A stretch of 34,515 nt of DNA from an uncultured Clostridia bacterium (GCA_944386745.1 CALXCG010000012.1:1-34515); one strand, 5' to 3'. Shown: positions 16,442-24,924, counted from the stretch's first letter. Translations and numbers: made by a program. The notes: generated by a model from the letters alone, not told the origin.

Positions 16442-17413
16442 TCAAATATTACAATCACTACAAATTAAATTCACGTTATAATTTGTTGTTTTTTCTCCAT
16501 CTAGCCAAATAGTTTGCTTATTTTTTCTAAACCATGTTAGTTGCCTTTTTGCATAGTGTCTCGTTTCTTTTTTTATTTTTTTTATCATTTCTTCTTTTGT
16601 ACAATTTCCTTTTAAATATTCCACAACTTCTTTATATCCTAATCCTTGCATTGCTGTTGGAAATTTGTTATATTTCTTTGATATTTCCTCAACTTCTTCT
16701 ATTAATCCTTGTTCTATCATGTTATCTACTCTTTTATTTATTCTTTCATATAGAGTTTCTCTATCCCAATTAATAGCATAAACTTTGTAATCATATTCTA
16801 CTTCTTTTTTTCTTGATTCAATTTCTTGCTGGGTTTTGTTTTTTCCTGTTGCATGATATATTTCTAAGATTCTTAGAATCCTTTTTGCATCATTTTTGCT
16901 TATTTTTTCTATCGCTTGTGGATCTATTTCTTTTGCTTCCTCATATACATATTCTAATCCTTTTTCATCAACTATTTTTTCTAGTTCTTTACGATATTCT
17001 TCATCAAATTCTATTTCTGGATATTCTATTTCATATATCAAACTATCAACATATAATCCCGTCCCTCCAACAACAATTGGTGTTTTTCCTTTATTGATAA
17101 TTTCTTTTATTGCTTTTTTTGCATCTTTTTTATAATCTGCCACACTGTACCTTTCGTCAGGGGAAACAAAGTCTATTAAATAATGTTTTATTCCTTGCAT
17201 TTCTTCAGTTGTTGGTTTTGCAGTTCCTATATTCATATCTTTATATATTTGCATTGAATCTGCTGATACTATTTCTCCATTTATTTTTTTTGCCAGTTCA
17301 ATTGAAAGTCCTGTTTTTCCTGATGCTGTAGGTCCACAAATCACTATTACTTGTTCTTTTTGTCGCATTGGGGACGTTTCTGTTGAGACATTTTTATCCT
17401 GTTTTGAACACAT
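16442..17413 (-). CDS. miaA: tRNA dimethylallyltransferase
   Basis: MiaA adds a dimethylallyl group to A37 of tRNAs that read UNN codons. The P-loop GPTASGKT is at 27-34, followed by the family motifs IVSADSMQIYKDMNIGTAKP, HYLIDFVSPDE and PIVVGGTGLYVDSLIY, and QTRHYAKRQLTWF-like sequence near the C-terminus. The ATG at 17413 has GGAGGG nine bases upstream, but the first 15 residues (MCSKQDKNVSTETSP) are unlike the family and are encoded largely by a GGGGAC repeat (17361-17390). An ATG at 17368, where homology begins, has no ribosome site. So translation probably still starts at 17413 and the repeat adds an N-terminal tail. It lies 25 bp after the 17439 gene. Confidence 0.95.
   Translation of the reverse strand: MCSKQDKNVSTETSPMRQKEQVIVICGPTASGKTGLSIELAKKINGEIVSADSMQIYKDMNIGTAKPTTEEMQGIKHYLIDFVSPDERYSVADYKKDAKKAIKEIINKGKTPIVVGGTGLYVDSLIYEIEYPEIEFDEEYRKELEKIVDEKGLEYVYEEAKEIDPQAIEKISKNDAKRILRILEIYHATGKNKTQQEIESRKKEVEYDYKVYAINWDRETLYERINKRVDNMIEQGLIEEVEEISKKYNKFPTAMQGLGYKEVVEYLKGNCTKEEMIKKIKKETRHYAKRQLTWFRKNKQTIWLDGEKTTNYNVNLICSDCNI
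17361..17390 (+). repeat. GGGGAC-core palindromic repeat, TGTCGC stem family, inside miaA
   Basis: TGTCGCATTGGGGACG closed by GAGACA, 30 nt. It matches the TGTCGC modules at 31935-31964 and 32008-32037. It lies inside the 5' coding part of miaA without breaking the frame. Confidence 0.8.
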
Positions 17414-17438
17414 CTTATTCTTCCCTCCAATATTAATC

Positions 17439-17876
17439 CTAATTTGAATTCTGTAAAGAATGTTGTATATTTACTATTCCTTGTTGAGTGCTTTCCATAT
17501 ATCCACATTCAAAAATGATACATATTATTAATACTATAATCCATAGAATAATTCTATTTCGTATTTGATTTTTTTCTAAATCTCCATTTTTTGCTTTTTC
17601 TAGTATTTTTGCAAATTGTGGCATAATTATAACTCCATTAATTCCTGTAAATATTGCTACTAATACATTTCTAATTAGCTGTGTTTGTCCTTGATGTTGA
17701 TACGCTACATTTTTTGTAGATATATTAAATGTTATTAGTGTTATTATGAGTAAAATTAATAGTCCTACTATGATAAATATCACTTTTTGACTTTTCTCGA
17801 TTTCTCCAAGACTTTTCCAGGTCCAGGCTATGTTTATAAAGTATATAATTAATGCAATTACAATTATAAATGCCAT
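17439..17876 (-). CDS. Unknown four-helix membrane protein, 145 aa
   Basis: I do not recognise a named family. Four hydrophobic segments are visible at about residues 2-20, 32-50, 66-86 and 108-126, with a polar loop (SLGEIEKSQK) after the first and a basic loop (KILEKAKNGDLEKNQIRNR) before the last. The C-terminus is a polar tail. The start has AAGGGA twelve bases upstream. It sits between mutL and miaA, which are often adjacent in bacteria, so this gene is an insertion into a conserved pair. Function unknown. Confidence 0.7.
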   Translation of the reverse strand: MAFIIVIALIIYFINIAWTWKSLGEIEKSQKVIFIIVGLLILLIITLITFNISTKNVAYQHQGQTQLIRNVLVAIFTGINGVIIMPQFAKILEKAKNGDLEKNQIRNRIILWIIVLIICIIFECGYMESTQQGIVNIQHSLQNSN

Positions 17877-17898
17877 GTTTTTCTCATTCCCTTCTACT

Positions 17899-17920
17899 AA
17901 AATTGTAATTATTTTTCAAC
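17899..17920. repeat. 22-nt repeat after the mutL stop
   Basis: AAAATTGTAATTATTTTTCA plus AC, identical to 22795-22816. Both copies lie just past a stop codon on the minus strand (mutL here, the HD-domain gene there). Here GTAATTA / TAATTAC also forms a short hairpin. Confidence 0.55.
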
Positions 17921-17923
17921 TAA

Positions 17924-20413
17924 TTACTTTCTAGCAAACTTTCTCTCAATATCATACTTCGTCATTTTAATTACTGTTGGTCTTCCATGTGGGCATGTAA
18001 ATGGATTTGGTAATTGAAGTAACTTGTCCATTAAACTTTCTACTTCTTCTCTTGTTAATGCCATATTTGCTTTTACTGCTGCTTTACATGCTACTGTTGC
18101 AATAAATTTTTCTTCTTTTTCTTGCTTTGCAGTTCTTGCAACTGTATTAATTTCATCTAATGTTTCTAAAAATAGTTCTTTTGTATCTAAGTCAATGCAT
18201 ACAGTTGGCACTCCTGTTAGCTTAATTGTATTTTCTCCAAATTCTTCTAAACTAAATCCTGCTTGTTCAAACATTTTCATATTATCTTTTGCTATATCCA
18301 TTTCTTTGTGTGTTAGTGTTATAATGTCTGGTAATAACAACATTTGTGAATCTTTATTAGTTTCACTATAATAATTTTTCTTTACTTTTTCATACATTAT
18401 TCTTTCATGTGCTGCATGTTGGTCTAAAATGTACATTTCATTTCCTATTTCAAGGATTATATATGTTTTGAATACTATTCCAATAAATTTATATGTTGGT
18501 TTTTTGAATTCTTCTGTTTGCTCAAATACTGATAAATTGTCTTTTACTATGTCTACTGCACTCATTTTTGATTCTTGTTTTGCTTTTTCTTTTTCTTCTG
18601 CTGTTTCTTCTGTTATTGGTTTTCTTCCAAACATTTTTGCATACATTTCATTGAAATCATCTGATACAACTTGCGGATTATCATTCAGCTCTTGCATTTT
18701 TTGTTTTATTTCAGTAAATTCTTTTTGTACTTCTTCGTCTTGTATTTCTTCTATTGCTTTATGAGCATCTGCTACTGGTTCTTTTTGTTCTTCTTTATTT
18801 ATTTCATTTTTATTTGCTTCATCTTTATTTTCTTCGCTTTGTTTATTTTCTCCACCATTTTCAGTATTTTTTTCATCACTATTTGCATTTTCTGTACTTG
18901 ATGTTTCTTTTTCATCATCTTCTTTGTTTTCTACATTTTCAGTATTATTTTCATCCAAACTTCTATTTACATTTTCTTTACCTAGTTTATATTCTTCACT
19001 GTTATCCATTAAAGTTGCTGGCACAATATTCTTTTCTTGTAATTCTTGTTCAATTTTTTCTTTCATTTTCTTTAATTGCGTTAGTACATCAGATGTATCT
19101 AATGGTTTTGTATAATCAATTTTGTTGCTTGTATTTTGTGAATCTATTTTTTCTTCTGATTTTTCTGTTGAAGCTTTTGTTTCTTCCATATTTTCATGTT
19201 TATTTTTAAACAAATCTTCAATTATATTAGTTTTTATTTTACTTTCTTCATCTGTATATTCTTCAATTTGTTTTTCGTTTTGCTTTCTGAAAGAAAATAG
19301 TCCGCCTTGTTGCTGATTTTCTTTTTTAGATTCTCTTAAATTCTTCAATCTTTCATCAAAACTTAATGCTCTTTTATTTATTGCTGTGCTTATTTCTTCT
19401 GGTTTTGAAGTATCTGCAACTAATTCACTTTTTAGTAGTGTATCCTTTATTGAATGATAAATTGCTTGGAATACTTTGCTTTCTTCTTCAAATCTAACCT
19501 CTAGTTTTGCTGGATGTACATTAACATCAACTTTTGCAGGATTCATTTCGATATTTAATACTACAAAACCAAATTTTCCTATTGGTATTAGTCCTTTATA
19601 ACTTTGCTCTGTTGCAGCTGTTAGCGTTTTGTCTTTGATATATCTTTTATTTACAAAGAATAGCTGGTTAGAACGGTTTGATCTTGCTATTTCTGGTTTT
19701 CCTATTACTCCTGTTACATGTATATCTTCATATTTGTAATCTACATCTAATATTGCATTTGCTACATCTTTCCCATAAATACTGTATATTACACTTTTCA
19801 TGTCACCATTGCCATTTGTTTGTATTACTGTTTTTCCTGTGTTTATTAATTTTATTGCTATATTTGGATTTACTAAAGCAATTCTTGTTATTGCATCTTC
19901 AATATATCCTGCTTCTGTGTAATCTTTTTTCAAGAATTTGTATCTTACTGGTGTATTAAAAAATAGGTTTCTTACTGTGATTGATGTTCCTACTTGGCAA
20001 GCTGTTTCTTCTTTTTCTAGCACATCTCCTGCTTGTACTACTATTTTATATCCTACATCTTGATCTTTTGTTTTTGATACCATTTCTACATTTGCTATTG
20101 CTGCTATACTTGCTAATGCCTCACCTCTAAACCCCATTGATGTTACTGTGTCTAAATCATCTGCACTTCTGATTTTACTTGTCGCATGTCTTTCAAATGC
20201 TATTTCTAAGTCGTCTTGTGCTATTCCTTTTCCATTGTCTGTTACTTTTATATATGATATTCCTCCATTTTTTATTTCTACTGTTATGTTTGTTGCTCCT
20301 GCATCTATTGAGTTTTCTACCATTTCTTTTATTACAGATGCTGGTCTTTCTATTACTTCTCCTGCTGCTATTTTGTTTATTGTTAGTTCATCTAGTAATA
20401 CTATATTTCCCAT
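17924..20413 (-). CDS. mutL: DNA mismatch repair protein MutL, endonuclease type
   Basis: MutL links mismatch recognition by MutS to strand incision. The N-terminal GHKL ATPase shows EMVENSIDAGA (31-40), VTDNGKGI and GFRGEALASI. The C-terminal domain carries the metal-binding endonuclease motif DQHA-x2-E-x4-E at about 664-675, plus VACKAAVKA and CPHGRP, so it is the nicking type found in bacteria without MutH. At 829 residues it is about 200 longer than usual; the excess is an acidic, low-complexity linker (about 340-600, rich in E, N, K and S). A -10-like TATAAT (20453-20458) lies upstream but no good -35. GGAGG precedes the ATG. mutS is not in the window. Confidence 0.97.
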   Translation of the reverse strand: MGNIVLLDELTINKIAAGEVIERPASVIKEMVENSIDAGATNITVEIKNGGISYIKVTDNGKGIAQDDLEIAFERHATSKIRSADDLDTVTSMGFRGEALASIAAIANVEMVSKTKDQDVGYKIVVQAGDVLEKEETACQVGTSITVRNLFFNTPVRYKFLKKDYTEAGYIEDAITRIALVNPNIAIKLINTGKTVIQTNGNGDMKSVIYSIYGKDVANAILDVDYKYEDIHVTGVIGKPEIARSNRSNQLFFVNKRYIKDKTLTAATEQSYKGLIPIGKFGFVVLNIEMNPAKVDVNVHPAKLEVRFEEESKVFQAIYHSIKDTLLKSELVADTSKPEEISTAINKRALSFDERLKNLRESKKENQQQGGLFSFRKQNEKQIEEYTDEESKIKTNIIEDLFKNKHENMEETKASTEKSEEKIDSQNTSNKIDYTKPLDTSDVLTQLKKMKEKIEQELQEKNIVPATLMDNSEEYKLGKENVNRSLDENNTENVENKEDDEKETSSTENANSDEKNTENGGENKQSEENKDEANKNEINKEEQKEPVADAHKAIEEIQDEEVQKEFTEIKQKMQELNDNPQVVSDDFNEMYAKMFGRKPITEETAEEKEKAKQESKMSAVDIVKDNLSVFEQTEEFKKPTYKFIGIVFKTYIILEIGNEMYILDQHAAHERIMYEKVKKNYYSETNKDSQMLLLPDIITLTHKEMDIAKDNMKMFEQAGFSLEEFGENTIKLTGVPTVCIDLDTKELFLETLDEINTVARTAKQEKEEKFIATVACKAAVKANMALTREEVESLMDKLLQLPNPFTCPHGRPTVIKMTKYDIERKFARK

Positions 20414-20514
20414 TTATTTTTCCTCCATTTTTCCTTCTTCCATTTGATGCATATTATATCATTAGTTTTTTGTTTTTTGTATAGTTTTTTGGTAATTTTT
20501 TTATTTTCAGTTTT

Positions 20515-20544
20515 AAAAAGGCATCCATGTATAGGATGTCTTTT
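20515..20544 (-). terminator. Intrinsic terminator after the SecF-like gene
   Basis: AAAAGGCATCC / GGATGTCTTTT (one G-U pair) with a seven-base loop, followed on the minus strand by a T-run. It separates the secDF transcript from mutL. Confidence 0.7.
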
Positions 20545-20549
20545 AATTT

Positions 20550-20580
20550 TGATGATTTTTTCTCCGTCCCCAAATCATCA
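20550..20580 (-). repeat. GGGGAC-core palindromic repeat, TGATGA stem family
   Basis: On the minus strand TGATGATTTGGGGACGGAG closed by AAAATCATCA, 31 nt. It differs by one base from 6099-6129. The TGA stop of the SecF-like gene is the first triplet of the repeat. Confidence 0.85.
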
Positions 20581-21243
20581 TTTACTTTCTTTGTTTTCTG
20601 TTTTATTTTCTTCTAATCTTTTTTCAAATCTTGCAGTTAAACCAACCATCGTTAGTAAATATATTGCAAGAACCATTGGAATAGTTAATCTACCAAATGG
20701 AATTCTAGTAATTGCGATTACACTTATTAGTGTTGCTTGTGCTACAAGATTTATTCCAATTGTTTTTGCAATTATTTTTATACTTCCCAATTTGTGATAA
20801 CGTACTGCCATATATGCTAAGATAATTATTGTTGCAATTGCAAATGGCCATGCATATGGTTTAACAATATCTCTTGCTCTTGTGTGTGGTATATTTTCTA
20901 TTTCTGTACTATCTGCTGATAATTCTGTTCCATATTTTTCGTTTATTTTTGTTATCAAGTTTGATTTTTCTTCATCTGTAATTTCTTTTGCTGTTATGCT
21001 TACACTATCTTCAAATACTTCTACTTTTTGTATTATTACTTGTTTTCCTGGCATTACTTCATCTGTTATTGCTTTTATATCACTTATATTAAAATCTTGC
21101 TCTATATATAGTTCAACTTTTTGTGATTTTTCATATTTTAAATCAAAGTTGAATCCTTTTGTTGCGATCACTATAATTCCAGCAATTATAATTATTGCTA
21201 ATATTATACTCAAAATTTTTGCTTTTTTACTTATATTTTTCAT
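20578..21243 (-). CDS. secF: SecF-like protein-export membrane protein, short and divergent
   Basis: SecD and SecF form a proton-driven accessory of the Sec translocon that pulls exported proteins outward. This 221-residue protein has an N-terminal membrane helix (about 10-27), the SecF-type sequence FNFDLKYEKSQKVELYIE where the family usually has DFKGG, a small extracytoplasmic domain to about 120, and only about three C-terminal membrane segments (FAIATIIILAYMAVRY, INLVAQATLISVIAIT, IPMVLAIYLLTMVGLTA) instead of five. It follows the SecD-like gene by 63 bp. Assignment rests on this pairing and the N-terminal pattern. Function as a true SecF is likely but unproven. The stop lies in a palindromic repeat. 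Confidence 0.72.
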   Translation of the reverse strand: MKNISKKAKILSIILAIIIIAGIIVIATKGFNFDLKYEKSQKVELYIEQDFNISDIKAITDEVMPGKQVIIQKVEVFEDSVSITAKEITDEEKSNLITKINEKYGTELSADSTEIENIPHTRARDIVKPYAWPFAIATIIILAYMAVRYHKLGSIKIIAKTIGINLVAQATLISVIAITRIPFGRLTIPMVLAIYLLTMVGLTARFEKRLEENKTENKESK

Positions 21244-21306
21244 TTATATATCATTCCTTCCTTTGACAATTGTTTTACTGTTAGTTTTATTTAGTTTTGT
21301 TAAATG

Positions 21307-22761
21307 CTAATCTTTTTTGGCTTTTAATTTTAATAAGTTATTTGTAAATATTACATTATATAATGCAATTAAAGCTATTCCCCAAATCATTACCATTCCA
21401 AAACTACTAATAGGTGTCCATTGTACAAAAGAAAATGCAATTACCATTATTATTACTGGTATTATTCTTATGAAGAACTCTTTGTATGTTTCTTTGTTTG
21501 CTTTTATTACTTCTTCTTTTGATAGGTCTTTTCTATTGTCTTTTAATTTGTTTAAGAATTTATTTACAAAAATGTAGTTTAGTATTAGTACTATTGCAAT
21601 TCCGAATATTCCTTCCATTGATAAAACAACATTTGCATATCTAATTACTAATAACAAGATTGACATTAGTCCAACATAACTAAATGCTCCTAGTAATCCC
21701 AATAGTTTATATCTAATTATTAATATTATTAGTGCTAGTCCTACGATTCCAAGCATTACATAGCCTGCTATTTGTAATTCATTTTGTGTTATGTCTGATT
21801 CAATAAATTCATTCGTATCTACTTCATATCTAACTGGCATATTTCCTGTATCTAATACTACAGCCATGTTTGATGCTTGATTTATATATCCATTTAATGT
21901 ATCTGTATCTGTTGTGGCGCTTCCTATTGAAAGTTGTAATCTTCCTGTTCTGATTGGTTCATCAAAACTTGTTGTCATTATCTCTTCACCATCAATTTTC
22001 ATTGTTATTGTTTTTTCTGTTGTATCATCTGATGTTTCGTCTGTTGTTGCATTTTCATCAGTTGTATTAGCATCTTCTGATGTTGTATTTGTATCTTCAG
22101 TTGTTTTTGTATAATTTGTACTGATTTCTTCTAATTTACTTTTTCCTTCTTTTGTAAATTCAATGTTTAGATATACCATTGTTCCTGAACTTGTTGCAGA
22201 ACTTGAATCTGCTCCATACATTACATTAGCAAGTTTTATATCATTATTATCCATTAGAACTTCTTGTGTTTGGCTATCTACTATCTCAAATTTACCTGTT
22301 GTTGCTAAATTACTTACAATGCTATCTGTATTTTCATTTTCAGTAACTTCTACTATTATATCGCCTGTTTCTTCATCTAATTTTGTAATATAGTTTGATA
22401 TTCCAAGTTCATTGAATCTTTTTTCTATTATTTCTTTTGATTTTTTATAATTATCAACTGTTTTTACTTCATCACTATTATATGGTGTTTCTTCTTTAGT
22501 GTAACCTTTTTCTGCTATTTCGTCATCTGTTAAATTTTCACTATCTTCTACAACATTTCCTTCAGAGTCTTTGACTGTAGTTTCGTTTTCGTCACTTACA
22601 ATTAATCTAACTACTCTGCTTCCTGCTAAATCCATTGCATAAGAATAGTCTTTTACTTGATTTTCCATTCTATTTTGCACTTGTGTGTATATTCCCCAAA
22701 ATGCAACCATTGTGATTAATATTATTAATAGTATTATTGTTAGTATTTTAATTTTTTTCAT
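21307..22761 (-). CDS. secD: SecD-like protein-export membrane protein
   Basis: It has an N-terminal membrane helix (about 4-24), then the SecD pattern MDLAGSRVVRLIV (family: GLDLxGG), a periplasm-side domain with NYKKSKEIIEKRFNELGI, GDIIVEV and TGKFEIVD, and a low-complexity Thr/Asp/Glu stretch (TTEDTNTTSEDANTTDENAT) inside it. Five C-terminal membrane segments follow, ending in FGMVMIWGIALIALYNVIFT. Length of about 485 fits SecD. I chose ATG 22761 because AAAGGA lies nine bases upstream; a GTG at 22785 and an ATG at 22770 lack proper spacing. It is transcribed with the SecF-like gene and downstream of the HD-domain gene. Confidence 0.82.
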   Translation of the reverse strand: MKKIKILTIILLIILITMVAFWGIYTQVQNRMENQVKDYSYAMDLAGSRVVRLIVSDENETTVKDSEGNVVEDSENLTDDEIAEKGYTKEETPYNSDEVKTVDNYKKSKEIIEKRFNELGISNYITKLDEETGDIIVEVTENENTDSIVSNLATTGKFEIVDSQTQEVLMDNNDIKLANVMYGADSSSATSSGTMVYLNIEFTKEGKSKLEEISTNYTKTTEDTNTTSEDANTTDENATTDETSDDTTEKTITMKIDGEEIMTTSFDEPIRTGRLQLSIGSATTDTDTLNGYINQASNMAVVLDTGNMPVRYEVDTNEFIESDITQNELQIAGYVMLGIVGLALIILIIRYKLLGLLGAFSYVGLMSILLLVIRYANVVLSMEGIFGIAIVLILNYIFVNKFLNKLKDNRKDLSKEEVIKANKETYKEFFIRIIPVIIMVIAFSFVQWTPISSFGMVMIWGIALIALYNVIFTNNLLKLKAKKD

Positions 22762-22794
22762 CTTTCCCATTCCTTTCTCAAACACCTTGTCACA

Positions 22795-22816
22795 AAATTG
22801 TAATTATTTTTCAACC
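22795..22816. repeat. 22-nt repeat after the HD-domain gene stop
   Basis: Identical to 17899-17920. The flanks here add ACAAAATT / AATTTTGT arms (22792-22799 and 22832-22839), giving a larger imperfect hairpin that includes the HD gene stop codon. Confidence 0.5.
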
Positions 22817-22821
22817 GGAAA

Positions 22822-23482
22822 TTATAATAATTTTGTCCCATTAATAACTAATTCAAACCATATTTTTAGATATTTTGCTGCGTATTTACTCATCATTGTT
22901 CTATCCATAAATATTTCAAAATAGTCTAATACTGGACATAGTTTTGTATCTATTGTTAAATTTAATATTACTTTTCTTTCTTCTGCATTTAGTTCTAGTT
23001 CAGCATTTGTAACTGCATAATTTACTCTGTCATGTATATCAAATGTTGATAAATTAGTGTTTGTAACTCTATTTCTATGAACATCTGATTTATCTGCTAG
23101 TATTAATGCTGCTGATATGTCACTAATTGCTGTTCCTGTGTTTTCGTCATGGTTTCCTATTGCCATCATTATTTCTGTTCTTTCTTCTACTGGCATACCC
23201 ATGTCTTTTAAAATGTTGTATGCTAATATTGCTCCACTATGTGCATGGTCTGTTCTGTTTACACAATTTCCTATATCATGCATATATCCTGCAATTTTTG
23301 CAAGTTCTACGGTTCTTTTTGGATATCCGCAGTTTTTCTAAAATTTCTCCTGCTCTTTCTGATACTATTGCTATATGTCTATGACTATGTTCTGTATATC
23401 CTAAGCTGTCCAATTGTTTTTGTGCACCTTTTATTAAGGCTTCTATCTCTTCGTTTTTTATAACGTCTTGTAATGTTATCAT
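22822..23482 (-). pseudogene. HD-domain phosphohydrolase, frameshifted
   Basis: HD proteins bind metal through spaced His and Asp residues and mostly hydrolyse nucleotides or phosphoesters. The 5' part has HSHRHIAIVSERAGEIL; the 3' part, in another frame, has MHDIGN (the HD pair), HAHSGAILAYNIL, GNHDENTG and LADKSDVHRNRV. Frames join if one base near 23329 is removed: the reading then runs EKL-GYPKRTVELAKIAGY-MHDIGN without a gap. Total 661 bases is 3n+1. It has a candidate promoter at 23509-23537 and AAAAGGAGG before the ATG. It may be an assembly error, because the downstream half keeps all its motifs. Such HD genes are often near secDF in Clostridia. Confidence 0.85.
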
Positions 23483-23508
23483 CTTTTGTCCTCCTTTTGT
23501 CTTTTTAG

Positions 23509-23537
23509 ATTTTATATTAAATCTGGAAAAATATCAA
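23509..23537 (-). promoter_or_regulatory. Candidate promoter of the HD-secD-secF group
   Basis: TTGATA (23532-23537), 17-bp spacer, TAAAAT (23509-23514) on the minus strand, 27 bases upstream of the ATG. Confidence 0.5.
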
Positions 23538-23560
23538 CTGTTTTTTTGAAATTTACACTA

Positions 23561-23607
23561 AAAAGCGAGAGAACTTTCATAAAAATATTTTTTATAACAG
23601 TTCTCTC
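23561..23607 (-). terminator. Intrinsic terminator of the TasA/SipW-like operon
   Basis: GAGAGAACT / AGTTCTCTC (23567-23575 and 23599-23607), 23-nt loop, followed on the minus strand by GCTTTTTAG. Outer arms AATTTACA / TGTAAATT extend the structure. Confidence 0.65.
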
Positions 23608-23633
23608 AAATGTAAATTTCATTTTCGTTTTTT

Positions 23634-24266
23634 CTATATCTTTTCTTCTCCTCTTGCTATAATTAAAAAGTTATATTCTTTTAATTCATTTCCATCTTTT
23701 GTATCTTGCATATCTCCACTTTCATTTGTTTCATATTTCCATTGCCATTCAATGGAAACTTCCTTTACTTCTCCTTTCTTTATATTTCCATTTAAAGTCT
23801 CACCTAAATCTTCTAGTGTTTCATAATAATTATCTCTTCCTTTTTCATTAAACACTAAATTTTTAGGTTTTTGATTTTTGCTTTGGAATATAATCTGATA
23901 ATTTAAATTTTCTTGTCCATATAGCTTTATTGAAAATTCTCCTTTTGTTCCTGGATATATTATTCGATTCCAATTTGTTTCATTTGATATGTTTGAAAAT
24001 AAAGATATTTCTCTTGTTTCAGATTTTTTAGTAGATATTCTAAACACATTATCTGAATTTGAATTATAAATTTGACTATTTTGATTTTCTTCATTTTCTT
24101 TATTGTTTTCACCTATACCTTGTGAAGAATAAAAATTTTTAAAAAATATTATATCATCTTTGAAAAAGTTTAAATTGCTTTTTGATAAAAACCAGATTAA
24201 TATTATAAAAAGAATTATCAATATAATTATTATTTTTTTCTTTTTGTTTTTACTTTTTGCTTCCAT
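23634..24266 (-). CDS. Membrane-anchored TasA-like protein
   Basis: A lysine-rich start is followed by one hydrophobic helix (about residues 11-28), an Asn/Glu-rich spacer, and a beta-rich domain. That domain shares a pattern with the 25316 protein: IIYPGTKGEFSIKLYG compared with KIAPGTEGNFQIKVDA, NYQIIFQS compared with DYKIKFTD, LEDLGETLNGNIKKGE compared with LELGDALSGTINADDE, and IEWQWKYET compared with IKWKWNYET. They are thus paralogues. TasA-family proteins are exported through SipW and polymerise into matrix fibres; this one, with a probable uncleaved or SipW-cleaved helix, may anchor or cap them (inference). AAAGGA precedes the ATG. It is the last gene of the operon. Confidence 0.78.
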   Translation of the reverse strand: MEAKSKNKKKKIIIILIILFIILIWFLSKSNLNFFKDDIIFFKNFYSSQGIGENNKENEENQNSQIYNSNSDNVFRISTKKSETREISLFSNISNETNWNRIIYPGTKGEFSIKLYGQENLNYQIIFQSKNQKPKNLVFNEKGRDNYYETLEDLGETLNGNIKKGEVKEVSIEWQWKYETNESGDMQDTKDGNELKEYNFLIIARGEEKI

Positions 24267-24317
24267 TTAGTTGTTTTCCTTTCTGTTTTGTTCCTTTAAT
24301 ATTGTTTAATTTTTGAC

Positions 24318-24866
24318 CTAAACTTTTCTTTGTTCTGTATGGACCTTTATTTGCACATCTTGAAAAATATCTCTTCCTTGTGCTTTTCCTTTATCATATA
24401 GGATTTTTAGTTTGTAATTATCTTCTTGCTTTTCGTCTTTTGATAATAAAAATTCTTCGCTTTTGTTTTCTTCTAAAGGTATTTCTTCATCATTTTTATA
24501 TAATTTGAAAGTAATACTTTCATCTGTTTTTGTTAATATTTCTATTGTATATAATAAATCAACCTGTGTAATTTCTTCATTTGCATTGTAATTTTTCACT
24601 TTAAAATCATATGTACTTTCTTTATTTGTTGATGTTATTGTTATTTCTGGATTGTTTTCAACTTCTAAAATTGGTTTTGCAATTCCTGTAGTTGAATTTA
24701 TTTGTGTTGTACTCATACTTTTTCCCATACTATATCCAGATATAAAAAGTGAAATTACCATTAATACTATTAATAATAAGGCTACTTCTCTTTTTTTAAT
24801 TTTTCCTTTTTTTATGTTTAATTTTATAATTTTATTTTCTTCATTTAACTTTTCAGTTTTTTTAAT
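24318..24866 (-). CDS. Exported beta-rich protein of the TasA/SipW-like locus; start codon unusual or frameshifted
   Basis: After a lysine-rich N-terminus comes a membrane helix (REVALLLIVLMVISLFISGY) and a beta-rich domain (ITITSTNKESTYDFKVKNYN, ITQVDLLYTIEIL, DESITFKLYKNDEEIPL). I recognise it only as a type often found beside SipW. The frame is open up to 24869 but contains no ATG, GTG or TTG upstream of an ATG at 24761, which lies inside the helix. A strong AAAGGGGAG at about 24874-24882 is spaced seven bases from an ATT (24866), which may be the start. Alternatively an ATG at 24873 is followed by a stop after two codons, as if one base had been lost. It lies between sipW and the 23634 gene. 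Confidence 0.65.
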   Translation of the reverse strand: MKKTEKLNEENKIIKLNIKKGKIKKREVALLLIVLMVISLFISGYSMGKSMSTTQINSTTGIAKPILEVENNPEITITSTNKESTYDFKVKNYNANEEITQVDLLYTIEILTKTDESITFKLYKNDEEIPLEENKSEEFLLSKDEKQEDNYKLKILYDKGKAQGRDIFQDVQIKVHTEQRKV

Positions 24867-24924
24867 AAATCATCTCCCCTTTCTAGCTTTACTATTGCAA
24901 GATATTGTTGCATTTTGAATTAAG

